The notes beneath the pieces were generated by a model. The model ran no database searches, was not told the DNA's origin, and worked only from the letters and a program-made list of their open reading frames with translations. A stretch of 64,000 bases of DNA from Karalla daura (taxonomy: Eukaryota; Chordata; Actinopteri; Chaetodontiformes; Leiognathidae). This document shows, piece by piece, positions 1 to 10,930 of this stretch; the stretch's first letter is position 1, and each line of letters opens with the position of its first letter. The position numbers and the translations under genes were made by a program. The stretch lies in contig CM055191.1 of NCBI GenBank assembly GCA_029224185.1, positions 16,195,260-16,259,259 of the forward strand, given 5' to 3'.

Positions 1-360
1 GTCGCTGCTTCCAAGGACGCTCTTATGAATACCAACTGCAGCCATTGTTATTGTTGCACAACACTCCCAGACATAAGCAAAGAAGAATTAAATAAAACAA
101 TTATGTAAATATAACTCTGGGGAGCCACTGAATTCTGTTTTTACCTTTTTCCTGACCACCCGCTGAACTCTGTTATGTATTTAATCTCTGTTTTTTTTTT
201 GTTTTGTTTTATGCCTCTGTAGTTTTTTTGTACTTTTTAGCAGCTTCACCAGGCTCAAAAAGACCAGTCTAAATCAGTCCATTGAACAAGCTACTTTTTT
301 AGTTTTTGAAAGCTGACTGGAATCTCAGAAGTTTTATTAGTAATTGCACATATTAATGTA

Positions 361-575
361 AGGGGCAACGTGGTTAGCACTTTCACATCACAGCAAGAGG
401 TTCAGCTCCTGGTTAAACGGAGAGCCTCTCTGTGTCAATTCTGGTCCCCCCGCCCACAGTTCAAAAACATGCATGCTTTGGGTTTCGAGTTGTTCCGAGG
501 CATGAGTGAGAGAGTGAATGGGGTGTGTATCCATGTGTGAGTGCCCTATGATTGACTGGCAACCAGTCTTATACA
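361..575 (+). repeat. Dispersed teleost repeat with tRNA-like head, copy 1
   Basis: The copy begins with 'gcaacgtggttagcac' and 'cacagcaagaggttc'. It continues through 'cccacagttcaaaaacatgcatg' and ends near 'gattgactggcaaccagt'. These are degraded forms of a repeat in which a tRNA-like A/B-box head (GTGGTTAGCAC...GGTTCGAATCC) is followed by 'tgtggagtttgcatg', 'cccacagtccaaaaacatg' and 'gatagactggcgacctgtcc'. Length is near full but base matches are poor, so it is an old insertion. Confidence 0.7.
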
Positions 576-2116
576 TGTACATTCATGTAAAATGCATGTG
601 AATGCATGTGCATAGTGTTCTGGAGAAGAACACTACAAACACATGCAGCGCACTGGGCTTACAACTTTGGTAGAAAGCAGACTGGAGAAATCCATCATGC
701 AGAATATAGACTCAAAAAGAAATAATAGTTCCAACACGGTTTTCTAAAAGGATGAAAGTGGATGAGGTTGAATAAGAATCTTGCTTCTTTTTTTGTGTGT
801 GAAGTGTTAAGATATGAAAATGTAAAATGAGCAGCATCATAGTCCAAAGGGCATTCTCATGTGGAGGGGCACATTTGAATGCAGCTGCTAAAATTGTCAT
901 TTTTCGAGCTGTAAATTGGGATGTGCTGAGGAGAATGCATGATAAACTGGGACAGCCCTGTTGATATAGAGGTTCTTTTGGCAGGGAGAATGGCACACCT
1001 CATATATTATGCTAAAAAATACACATTTGAAAGAGGAGCCCGATGCTGTTAGCAGGAAATTGTGGGTAAATTGGCACATCCTCCCAGCTTTACATTAATT
1101 GTGCTGCTGCTATTGTCAGGACATTGCAGGGTGACAGACAGACGGGCGAGGGCTGACACATGTTTTTGGAGGAGTTTAATATTCAAATGCTCCTCGTGTG
1201 AATACAGACACCTGGGGTAATCAACTGGCGGCATGTGCACAGTGTGAGTGGCGTGCAATGCTGAATTTACCCATAAGCCTCTCTGTCGCTGCCCATCTTG
1301 TTGTCAGGGTGTCTTGCTCTCTGGTGTCAGGTACACTGTCATGTTCACTGACTGATTAAGAATCGTCCCGGCAATATAAAAAAAACAAAAAAAACAAACA
1401 CATAGTTGCTACATTTTTTACAGAAAGCGGTTTAAATCATGGAGGGAAGGTATTTATTTCTGTTGAGCTCCTGGTACGGCTGATCTCAATGCTATTAAAA
1501 ATTCATTCGTCGGTAATACCCTCCCACTCGTCCTTCTGCATCTCCCCTTGCCTGTCTCCCTCCACAGCGCACTCATTTTCTCAATGGTATCTCTGTCTCT
1601 TTGTGTCAGTTCACTTCATTTTATTGGCACGGGGTGTGATTCACTGTCTCTATCTCTCTTTGTTCAGTTTGTCTCTGCTTTCATTCTGTGTCTCCGTCCC
1701 TCTCTCTCTCTCTCGCTCCTCTCTTCAAAAATCTGGCATGGAATCGAGACAGGGGAGCGCCTGCTGTTTCTCTGACACACTCTTCCTTTCTGAAATCAAA
1801 ACCAACTGAGGCGAAATCAGGTTATTACCTCAGCTGTGTTTTTTCTCTCCCCCGCTCACCCGTTCTCCCATTTTTTTGTGCTCAAGGTCTATGAAATTCT
1901 ACACTTTGAAAAGAAACCGAGGGCAGCAGGTCAGTCAGAAGAAAGGGCGCGGGCTGGATTTGACAGGGGATTGCTGCATAAATCAAGCAGAAAAAAATAA
2001 ATTCTGAAGCGCGGGATGGACGTCTGACAGGGTTTGCCAATGTGTGTGCAACTATTTGTGTGTTTGTCTGAATATGCTTGCCGCTCTGTTTCAAACTTGA
2101 GATTTGTGAATTCTCC
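576..2116. other. Unique DNA, no gene seen
   Basis: Non-repetitive AT-rich sequence. 840-1,260 is complex, mixed-composition DNA with TAAT- and homeobox-like words that could be a conserved noncoding element, which only alignment could show. 1,480-1,860 is pyrimidine-rich (TCTCTG steps). Overlapping open frames are chance. Confidence 0.5.
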
Positions 2117-2187
2117 CCCACCATCACCCACACCCACCCACCCACCCACCCACACACATATACACATATCCACCCACCCACATGCAC
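2117..2187. repeat. (CCCA)n / CA-rich tract
   Basis: A C-rich tract of CCCA units (about 2,125-2,152) is followed by imperfect CA and CCCA steps. Confidence 0.85.
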
Positions 2188-2493
2188 ACAGAGTCTAATG
2201 TGGTGGTGCAAGCTGTCTGGCCAGGTTTGTTGTGGTCAGATATTTGTGATTTTCTATTTTCTGCCTTTCACCTGAGGAGAGAAATAAGCATCGACCTCAA
2301 CGTTTGTCCATATGTGATCTTAGAAAGGGGGAGCTGTATACTTCCTGCAAATGAAACAAGTCTTGTACCAGAGGGGTCGAAACATGGATAGAAGGAAAGG
2401 GAATAAACTGAAAAACCCAGCAGCAGGGAATGAAAGTGGGTACTAAGAGAAAAGTTGAGATAAACAAATCCAAATAACTTCAACTAACTTCTC

Positions 2494-2494
2494 T

Positions 2495-2528
<34 letters not shown>
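2494..2528. repeat. (GA)n microsatellite
   Basis: About 17 GA units with one AAA interruption, at the start of a purine-rich kilobase. A short GGAT run follows at 2,672-2,690. Confidence 0.9.
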
Positions 2529-3708
2529 TGGATAGGATGATTGAGGAGATGAAAGATGTAGCAGCAAATGTGAGGTCTAACTCTGAAAAGGTGAGAGAGC
2601 TGGATGGAAGGATAGAAAGAATCAAAAAATGATTTTTATAGATTGCATGCTTCAAAAACTCAGCTCTGAAGTGATGGATGGATGGATGGGGCATGATGAA
2701 TAAAGTTATAATGAATAGGACGGACTGAAGAGCTGAAAGCAAGGACGGTCAGCAAGCAGCATGACAGAGAGTCAGGCAGACAAAAGCAAACCGCTAAAGA
2801 CGGATGATAAAGATGGTGCAAGGGATGCATCAGTGATGGACGATCAGCGACGATGATGGATGAATGAAATATTGGAAGAGAAGAGAGGGAGGGAGAGTTG
2901 TAAACAAGTCTGAATGACCTCATAACGGAGGCAAATCCAGGGGAGGAAGGATGGATGCTAGGTCGTTATGCAGGAGATAAAAGGAAGTCAATAAAGTAAC
3001 CTTCCCATGCAACCTTGAGGTGGGGTAGAAAGGTAGAGGAAAAGTGGGCGACTGACAGAGAAATAAGGTAACACCCCTTAGCAACGTCAGACATCAAGGT
3101 GCTGAATGAGGGATGGAAGTTAGAGGCAGAATGAAGAAGTGATAATGAAGAAAATGCATTGGCAACATGGGTAAAAACTAAAACTCTGTATGTTTTCTTT
3201 GGGCTCTCAAATTAAATTTCCAGATAATTTAGGTCTGTGGAATGTCAGTGTGCTTACAGGCATGTGCATGCGTGGACAGATGCGTGTCTGTCTTTCTATG
3301 TCACTGCAAAGGCCCATGTGACAAGGTCAGACTGGCACTTTTGTGTGACTTCCCCCTCCCAGCGACAGCTCCTCCAACTTATCACAAGACTTGCAGTCGT
3401 GCAGCCGTCCCAGCGAACACACTTGACCGCTTGTCTGCAGGAAGGCCGAGAAAAGAAACCAGGCAGGCGCAGATGTCTGAAATAGCCTTCATTGAAAAGG
3501 AGACAAAGCATCCTTGCAAAAAGAAATAATTTTTCAGCCAAAATATGTCAGTGATTTATTCAGTCGAGATATATTTGGAGCCTTGCATGCTATAGGGAAG
3601 TTCCTTTCCAGTCCAATTCACCTGATACGTCTTTGAACTGCAGAAAACTGGAACACCTGGTTAAATGCTACGCAAACATGAAAAAAAGTATGCTCCAAAA
3701 AAAACCCC
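2529..3708. other. Purine-rich block, no gene seen
   Basis: To about 3,170 the plus strand is dominated by A and G with GATG, GAGA and GGAA words. After that composition is mixed. No element ends or coding signal are recognised. Confidence 0.5.
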
Positions 3709-3785
3709 AGTTGACCCTGGCCTGGATCAAACCCATGACAGTTTTGCTTTGAAGGGACTAACCGCTGAGCCACCACGGCATGTCT
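3709..3785 (-). repeat. Dispersed teleost repeat with tRNA-like head, copy 2 (head only)
   Basis: The reverse complement reads 'ccgtggtggctcagcggttag', then 'catgggtttgatccaggcc'. These correspond to the A-box-like and B-box-like parts of the repeat head. Only about 75 bp remain; the body downstream of the head is not visible. Confidence 0.6.
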
Positions 3786-4159
3786 GTTCGCACTCACAGG
3801 GCAAAAGGTAAATAGGGGTTTCTACTAGGTTTTTTTTTTTTTCCCCTGCAGGTTTCATTTTAAAAGTCACATTCAGCAGATCCTCCAACAACACGCTGCA
3901 TTAAACTGCTGTGTACTCTATTCTGTAGTTATAACGTATGTATTCAGGTCAGAATTAAACATTCCTCGCCGTTTAATTGCCATCCTTTGCTGATGGTACA
4001 GAAATGGCGACACCTTGAATCGGCTGTTTAACTCTATTTATAAAACTGTTTAAGAATATTTGCTTTACATATGTGATTTAAAACCTGAGCAAATCCTCGT
4101 CTGGGATTGATGAATGAAGTGAATTCATTTCTTTTCCAAACCCACCTTCCATCCTGCAG

Positions 4160-4230
4160 CTATGCAGACTCAACAAGGCTCTGCTGTGTTCATCCCAGCC
4201 TCCCATCCTCTCTCACCTGTGCAAATTACT
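4160..4230 (+). other. Candidate internal exon, 71 nt
   Basis: The segment lies between a good acceptor ('ccttccatcctgcag') and a good donor ('ACTGTAAGC'). All three forward frames are open; the most protein-like reads MQTQQGSAVFIPASHPLSP after two bases. In a second frame the exon would end in phase 1, which is compatible with the candidate exon at 10,483. Length is not a multiple of three. No domain is recognisable, and a short segment open in three frames gives little discrimination. Confidence 0.28.
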
Positions 4231-5695
4231 GTAAGCAAACATGCTGGATCGCACTAGCTTCATGTGGTTAGCCACTTCCCTAGCTGGGACAGGCTCTACT
4301 CAGGAGAAATAAGCCATTTCCCGTTTGCCAGGGGAAATATATTCCCAACTGTAACTTATTGCAATCCGTTCCAGGTGGAGGGTGGAGTTAATCTTTGGAC
4401 CTATAGGACTCAACAGGCTACATGCTCAGGCTACATGGTCATCTGCAGGCCTTCAAAGGTTTGTTTTCACTAGTTTAATTTCTTAGTTTACACGAGAAAA
4501 TGTTACATCTCTTTGATTTAACAAAAAAAAAAAAAAAACCATCTGGTAATGTTTATTCTGCCAGCTATACCATACATGGAACTGAATTTAAATGCTTTCA
4601 GATGGAGCAAGATGAAGCAGGGCACTGTATGTCATACTGTACGTATTCACACAGTCCATTTTAGTGCCCCACCATTAAATGGGTATCTTATACAGTAATT
4701 GAAGAAATGTCACAATCATCTTGGGCAATGTGGTGCTGCCACATTGTCCCTGGTTGGAAAACCTGTGTAGACTTTGCATTGTATCCACATGTCTGTGTGG
4801 GTTAGTGTTAGCCAGCACACATGCTGGATGTACAGTATGTGGGAGGGCTGAGTGTGAGGCTGAGCAGAACTATGAATGGTGATCTGGAAGATTTCTGCCT
4901 AAAGACGAACTGTTGGTGGATGTATTATGTTTTCTCTGAGATAAAATGTTTGAAAAATGTGGCCTTATCCAGCTGCTTCTTCAGATCCTTGGGATCTAAA
5001 ATAAATCTGGATCCATCTGACTACAGAGGCTGCGTTGCTTGAAGTTGCAAAAAAAAAAAAACCTCTTTCAGCAGTAGATGTAAGTGAATACATCGACTGC
5101 TCTTCTGCTTGTTTATCAGGCTGATCATCTCAGAGATTCTGTAGGAAAGACGCTGCTTTTAATTGGTTTATATCATATCTCAGAAAAACACAGTTTGCTG
5201 TGACTTTGTCACATAATTTGATGTCTTTTTAATGAATGATAAACCTGATAAATCTTGAATGTTACTGATGTCATCTAATCTCCATGACTGCTTCTTTTGA
5301 AGGCTGACGACTGATCTCCTGCACTGATATGCATGTTGCTCAGTGTAAATGTTCTGTCTGGCGAGCTACAAAAAAAAAAGGTTTAAAAATATATGCTCAA
5401 GGTTTTCTTTCTCTCTTCTTTTACAATAATAATGCAGTAAGTATTGCATTAATTATACACAAATAATCAAATATTTACCACACATTTTAATAATAAACGC
5501 AGTATCCACATTTAAGTGTATGAGTTAGTAAGATCATAAATTAGCAATGAGTTTGAGCTATAAGACTGTACTGTGATATGTGTTAGCACTTTACGCGTGA
5601 TTTTATACCTATAACTATATACCTTTTGGAGTGGTGAATAGAAGTAGCCTCACAAGGTCAGATCAGACTCTGCTCTCATTCCAAAGCCTGGATGA

Positions 5696-5769
<74 letters not shown>
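5696..5769. repeat. (GT)n microsatellite, ~36 units
   Basis: Nearly perfect GT tract with a single C interruption at 5,701. The 106-codon open frame across it is a Cys-Val translation artefact. Confidence 0.98.
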
Positions 5770-5770
<1 letters not shown>

Positions 5771-8550
5771 CAAGAAGCATTCCAGCTACAGTGGAGGCAT
5801 GTCCTGGCTAATCCACAGGCCAAAACTCACAGGCAGTAAGGTTTCCATGACCTCAGCTCCATGCTGTTCACACACATGCACACATACTGTACCCTTACAC
5901 GCATGTGTGCGAGTTACACACTTCCTCTTAACAAGTAAGAGCCACTTTTAACCCCCCTCCCCACCTTCCTGCTGTCTTTGATCACTCTTTCCAGCTCTCT
6001 GAACAGCAACATTTTGTCAATTAACATTTGCCTCATTGTTAAGCCACAGATCTGTGTTTTGTAATAGAGCAACAGTTCTGTTCGTCTTCACAACAATCAC
6101 ATCAATTAGCTCGCATTTAGAGAGGAGCACCCTGAGTGATAACAGACCAGTGAAACGACAACTGACCAATTAATCTTTCTGTGATTGCTCCGTAGGTGCA
6201 CTCAGTCAGTCATAATCGCTCTCCTTTCCTTCTGGATTTCAGCGCACACTCAGCGGCCTGACGCACCACCTGTCAATCATACTTGAACTCGCCCTTCCAC
6301 CCCTCCGGAGACGGCGGTGCATTCCAGTGTGTTGACATCACGGCCAAGCTGCGAGTCAGCATGTTTGACTTCGAACACACTACGAAGGAAAAAGAAAAAG
6401 AAAAAAAGAAGAAGAAGAAAAACGTGTTGACGAGAAGACTCACTTCACAGAGAGGAAACTGTCAAACACAGTGACCAGCAGGGACAAGACAAGCAGAGGA
6501 GGAGAAATGGAACATTGGGGACAAAAAACATAATCAAGAGAGAAACCCGCAATGGGATGAATTTATAATGAGAGCCAACCGTGGCCCATAATCGAAAACT
6601 GACTCTGCTGCCTCAGTCATTTAAAAGCTAAATGTATGCTTGCAGCTTAGATCAATTAACACAAAGGCAAACATTAGCTCACTCTCACAGCTTGTGAGCA
6701 ACGGCCCGATGATAGATCGCTGAATCACTGCTCCACATCTTAGAGTCTTTGAACTAATCATTCTCCAAGCTCAAACGTTACATGTGTCATGCCAGATTTA
6801 CAGTGCATGCAGCTCTCTGCTTGTGGCATTGATGTCCTGCTCAGATGCACTGTGAGACACATGCGTAATAGCAGAGCATGACCTAAACTGTACAGACATT
6901 TATGACTTGCAACGGCCAGGCCTTCAGTGAATTAAGTATTAAGTAAGCTTTTAACTGTTTCATTTTTTCCTTGAAATCATTTCAAGGACATTGTCAGTTG
7001 CTACGGTTTGATAGACAAGTTGTCACGTTAAACACTAATACATCCTACTTCCACCTGTGATTTTGGGAATGTGTAATTTTTTTTTTCACTTACCTTGACT
7101 GTATAAAATTATCCAGAGTGTTTTCAGGATTATTCTCCTGTCACCCCCAGAAATTTAGAAATATGAGTCTATGCATGTAAGCTATCTATGAAGTAGTCTT
7201 TTGCATGCTCAGAAAGGATGATAAATATGCAGACTATGCATGTGCCAACCTTCTAGTTGGTCTGTTTAGACACAAAGCACAGCAAAGTAGAGAGAAGAGA
7301 AATAATTTTACTGTATTTTTTTTTTTTTCATTTTCCTCTGAAAATGTGAAAGAAATTCACGTCATTCCTGTTTGTGCTTTCAGTGTGCTTTACAAACAAA
7401 TACTAGATGAAGGTCAAACAGTAAAGTGCAGCTGGTTGAATATATTGTTTTTGCCTGGATTTCCATCACTGAGCGCATTTGAATTTAATCTCTGAGTCAG
7501 TCTGTTTTCCTTTTTCAGTCCTATCCAAACTGGCAAGAATTACTCATTAAAATGTGTTTCTTCAGAAACATGATCCGAGATTAGAGTTTTTTTTCTCTAA
7601 TCCTCACTTTTTGTGTGTCATGTTCCTATCACTGATGCCTCGGCCACGTGCATTCTGGGCCATCCTCAGACAGCTAAAACACTTTAGATATCATCACTGA
7701 CGCCGTTTCATCATTCTTAAGATTCTTGTCAATAGCTGAGTGACAGGTGAGTGTGAAATACGTCTCTGTCAGTTGGTCGTAGAGCACGATGTGATTTATC
7801 TGGGCAGTAAAATGGTCACAGTGACAGAAGTGTGCATACTGGTATGCACATAACACGCATGTTAACATGTAATCATCCTCTAATATATCATGGTTTCAAC
7901 ACTTTGTATTTTGAGACTTCAAGGTTGAGCTCACCATACACATCTGAAAACTCACTTTGTGTGCTCTATCGCAGTAACTCAGATGATCATTTAGTCATTA
8001 AACAATGTGTTTTGAATGGGACACACTGTTTGAAGTGGTCTCACACACAGTGGGACTCGGTTCGATGAGCGAGCAAAGCAGTAAAATTCAGCAGCAATGT
8101 TGGAACTGAAGATATAAACATGCACACATTTCTTCTTTTGTGGCCTTTGACCTTTCTCAAAACATTTTATAAGTGTTACTCAGATAAAATGAAGCTTCAA
8201 CTGAAGCCAAACCCATGCAGAGACTGATAAATGAAGGACATAGACGCAGACTAAACGTCTTCTCAGAGATCAGCTGAAATCCACAGCGTGAGCACTTGCA
8301 GTCATTATGTGCCTCGTGTGGCACCATCACAAACCACAACGTGAAATATTGTTAAAAAATATTGTTTTCCCTCACTGATGTTTAATTGTTCCTCAACCGA
8401 TCTCCTTGTTCCCTTTTTCATTCTGGTTCCCACCACTAATTAGGAAAGGGATTTAAGTGCCGATGACTTTAGTGTGGCTTCAGAACACACCCAGCCATTA
8501 CAAAAAACCCTGGGACTCATAATGTGGTGTGGGCCAAGCCACTGAGGGGA
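5770..8550. other. Unique DNA, no gene seen
   Basis: Mixed AT-rich sequence with a purine tract at 6,387-6,420. 6,560-6,720 is complex and repeat-free. One minus-strand GTAAGT donor-like site at 7,085 has no acceptable acceptor nearby. Confidence 0.45.
8141..8153 (-). promoter_or_regulatory. Near-perfect DR1 motif
   Basis: The minus strand reads AGGTCAAAGGCCA, one base from the DR1 consensus. Function cannot be inferred from the motif alone. Confidence 0.2.
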
Positions 8551-8556
8551 GGGGAT

Positions 8557-8584
8557 TGTGTGTGTGTCTGTGTGTGTGCGTGTG
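8557..8584. repeat. (GT)n microsatellite
   Basis: Interrupted GT tract of about 12 units, the first of three simple tracts within 450 bp. Confidence 0.9.
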
Positions 8585-8750
8585 CTCTTTGAATTGTTAG
8601 CTGCGCCCCTTTTTGCCTTTGGCCTGTCATGAGAGGGTTGCAAATTGTTTTCTGTTTGCTTCCTCCGCTCCCTTGCTCCTTGACTCAGTATGATTCGCTC
8701 TCGTCCCAGACTCACCTTTTTCTTCTTTTTTTTTTGCGTACACTCTTTAA

Positions 8751-8826
8751 CACACACACATACACACACTCTCTCTCTCTCTCTCTGTCTCTCTCTCACT
8801 CTCCCGCTCTCCCTCCCACACTCTCA
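8751..8826. repeat. (CA)n(CT)n compound tract
   Basis: CA steps change to CT steps at about 8,769 and decay into CTCC-rich pyrimidine sequence. A poly-T run lies just upstream at 8,726-8,735. Confidence 0.95.
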
Positions 8827-8970
8827 CCACAGCAAGACCTTATATGAACTTTTGACAGGCGCTGGGGTCTTTGTTTAATTGCCAGTGTTACTGTGAATAC
8901 CCTCTAAATCTAATGCTGTAATGCCTTTGAAATGCCTTCTAGGCCTTACAAACACATGCACACATGCTAA

Positions 8971-9009
8971 CACACGCACACACACACACACACAAACAAC
9001 AACAACAAC
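8971..9009. repeat. (CA)n(CAA)n compound tract
   Basis: A CA tract passes into five CAA units. It lies about 145 bp after the preceding CT tract. Confidence 0.9.
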
Positions 9010-10482
9010 CTCTTTCTCACTTTCTCCCACTTTTCTCTCACTTTCCCTGACGTACACCCAAGCACATGCACAATCGCACACACAGTGTGAGAATGAGGGC
9101 TTTGAGGTTGTTTTGCGCTCGCATCAGGCACAGCAGCTCCAGTGTTTGTTTGCAATTTCCACTGGCTCTGGTCCACTCCACCAAACCCATGGGAATTTGT
9201 GGATCAGCATCTTCTCAAAAAGCTCCTAGGCGTCGGAGTGTATAACCGAGCAGAGAAGGAGTGCAATGAGTGCAGCAAGGTCGTTATTTTGCTGTGGTAA
9301 TTCTAACTTATTCTGTATACCATAGTTTATAGTGGAGTGTGATGGGGTAAAAAAAAAAGGAGAGCGAGTCAAGCGCTGACATAATTTAAGAACAACTTTG
9401 ACACTAGAACCAAAGGAAAAAAAATTCTTAATGCATTATGCAGCTTTTTTTTAGAAGAAGATACATTCGTGCAAGCTCATTTGCTGCTCTTCTTTCATTT
9501 TTTTCTGGCAAGTTAAGCAGAAAAGTAAATCATACACTTTAATGAGACAGTAATATTATTTCTGAAGAGAGTTTGATAAAATACATTAAGTGTAGCTCTT
9601 CATTTTCTTAGCATTGCAGTTAATCAACGTAAAAAAATAAATGGTAAACTTAAGTAGTTAAACAGGGTGAGCTGTAGTTTTACATAATATTTGCCTTTGG
9701 GTTTTGAACTCTGTGTACGTAAGTTCAGCTCCTAGGATAATATTCACATCACTGCCAGCAGGGATATTAGAGATCAGCATATGAGACTACAGTATGAATT
9801 ACATTTTTTTTTTTGAAATCCTTCAAGATGAGTCATATTGCTTCATTTCACCGGTCCCAGTTGCAGCAAATTTCCCAGTCAACGTTCTCCCAGGTAGAAA
9901 GACAGAAGTCTGAGCTGAGAGCTGATGCACAGTTGCCCCCGTAGAGGGAAGTATAGCTCACTGATACTCTGACAGTCTTGTGGTCAAAGTGTGACACAGT
10001 TCAGCGCCAGACAGCAAAACTGTGACGTGGCAGCATGACAACAAGTTTTTAAGGTCAGTGCCGCCCGGTGTACTTGTACACTTTCATGTAACTTCTCATA
10101 GGGCTGCACAGGCCTCTGAACTGTACAGTACAAAGCTAGCTCATAAAATGTGTGTGTGAACATGCGTGTGTGTGTGTGTGAGACTTGACAGGGGAGTGTT
10201 CCACTGTCACCCGGGATGTTAAACAAAACCGTGATGTTTTAAAAGGCACAGTGACCTTGTTTTCATTACAGGCCTGATCCATCCTGTGGATCACAGTAAA
10301 GGGCTTCTCAGGCAGACAAACACACAGACCAATAAAGTCCAGGCATTATGTCTGAACAGGCGTGCAGTTGGGAGGCGATAAATCATTCCATAGTACACGT
10401 TTAGTTGCTCATAAACCTGTTGGCAGGAATCTGATGCCGTGCATGTAACAGGAGAATAATACACAGTTATTGTCTCTCTCAG
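9010..10482. other. Unique DNA, no gene seen
   Basis: Short T and A runs (9,347-9,430, 9,803-9,814) and a small GT tract near 10,165 are the only simple features before the candidate exon at 10,483. Confidence 0.45.
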
Positions 10483-10539
10483 GCGTGGCAGAGGGGGAGT
10501 CAGAGGGGAAGATCACCTGGCCTAGACAGGACCGTCAGG
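10483..10539 (+). other. Candidate internal coding exon, 57 nt, phase 1-1
   Basis: A pyrimidine tract ending 'tattgtctctctcag' precedes the segment and the consensus donor 'GGGTAAGT' follows it. The 57 nt keep one frame open: after one base from an upstream exon it reads VAEGESEGKITWPRQDRQ and ends one base into the next codon. The length is a multiple of three with matching phases, as expected of a skippable cassette exon. I do not recognise the peptide. The following intron would start with CT-rich DNA. Pyrimidine-rich sequence is abundant here, so a chance pseudo-exon is possible. Confidence 0.4.
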
Positions 10540-10648
10540 GTAAGTGTCACATTCTCTCTTTGTCGTCTGTTATAGTGTACAATACCTGTCTGTCTTTGAA
10601 CACGTCTGTGGCTCTCCTATCTCTGTTTTTCTTTTCTTACATTGTCTG

Positions 10649-10674
10649 TCTCTATCTCTCTCTCTCTCTCTCTA
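10649..10674. repeat. (TC)n microsatellite
   Basis: Short TC tract inside a longer pyrimidine-rich stretch that follows the candidate exon at 10,483. Confidence 0.85.
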
Positions 10675-10856
10675 TGCTCCTAGCTGATTACATGAATAAT
10701 TTACGGCATGTAAATCCTCAGCAGCTGCTTGCTGTTTGCTGTTTTGCCCTCTTTGTTGCTCAGTCTTTTTTTCTCTTTCAGGTTAACAAGGGAGGCTTTT
10801 TCTCAACCTTGTCACCTCTCCTTCACTCCCTGTCTTCCTGTTTCTGTGCCTGAGGT

Positions 10857-10860
<4 letters not shown>

Positions 10861-10926
<66 letters not shown>
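10861..10926. repeat. Perfect (CT)33 microsatellite
   Basis: Sixty-six bases of uninterrupted CT. It is a perfect homopurine-homopyrimidine mirror repeat, of the type that can form intramolecular triplex DNA in vitro. The 225-codon frame across it is a Ser-Leu artefact. Confidence 0.98.

Positions 10927-10930
<4 letters not shown>

Noticed and set aside
7085..7133. Minus-strand segment ending in a consensus GTAAGTG donor
   Set aside because: The upstream AG lacks a pyrimidine tract and the 49 nt segment is AT-rich with no protein signal.
9828..9893. ATG in good context, 22 open codons (MSHIASFHRSQLQQ...) ending at CAGGTAGAA
   Set aside because: It would make a neat first coding exon, but there is no CpG-rich or promoter-like sequence and the donor is only moderate.
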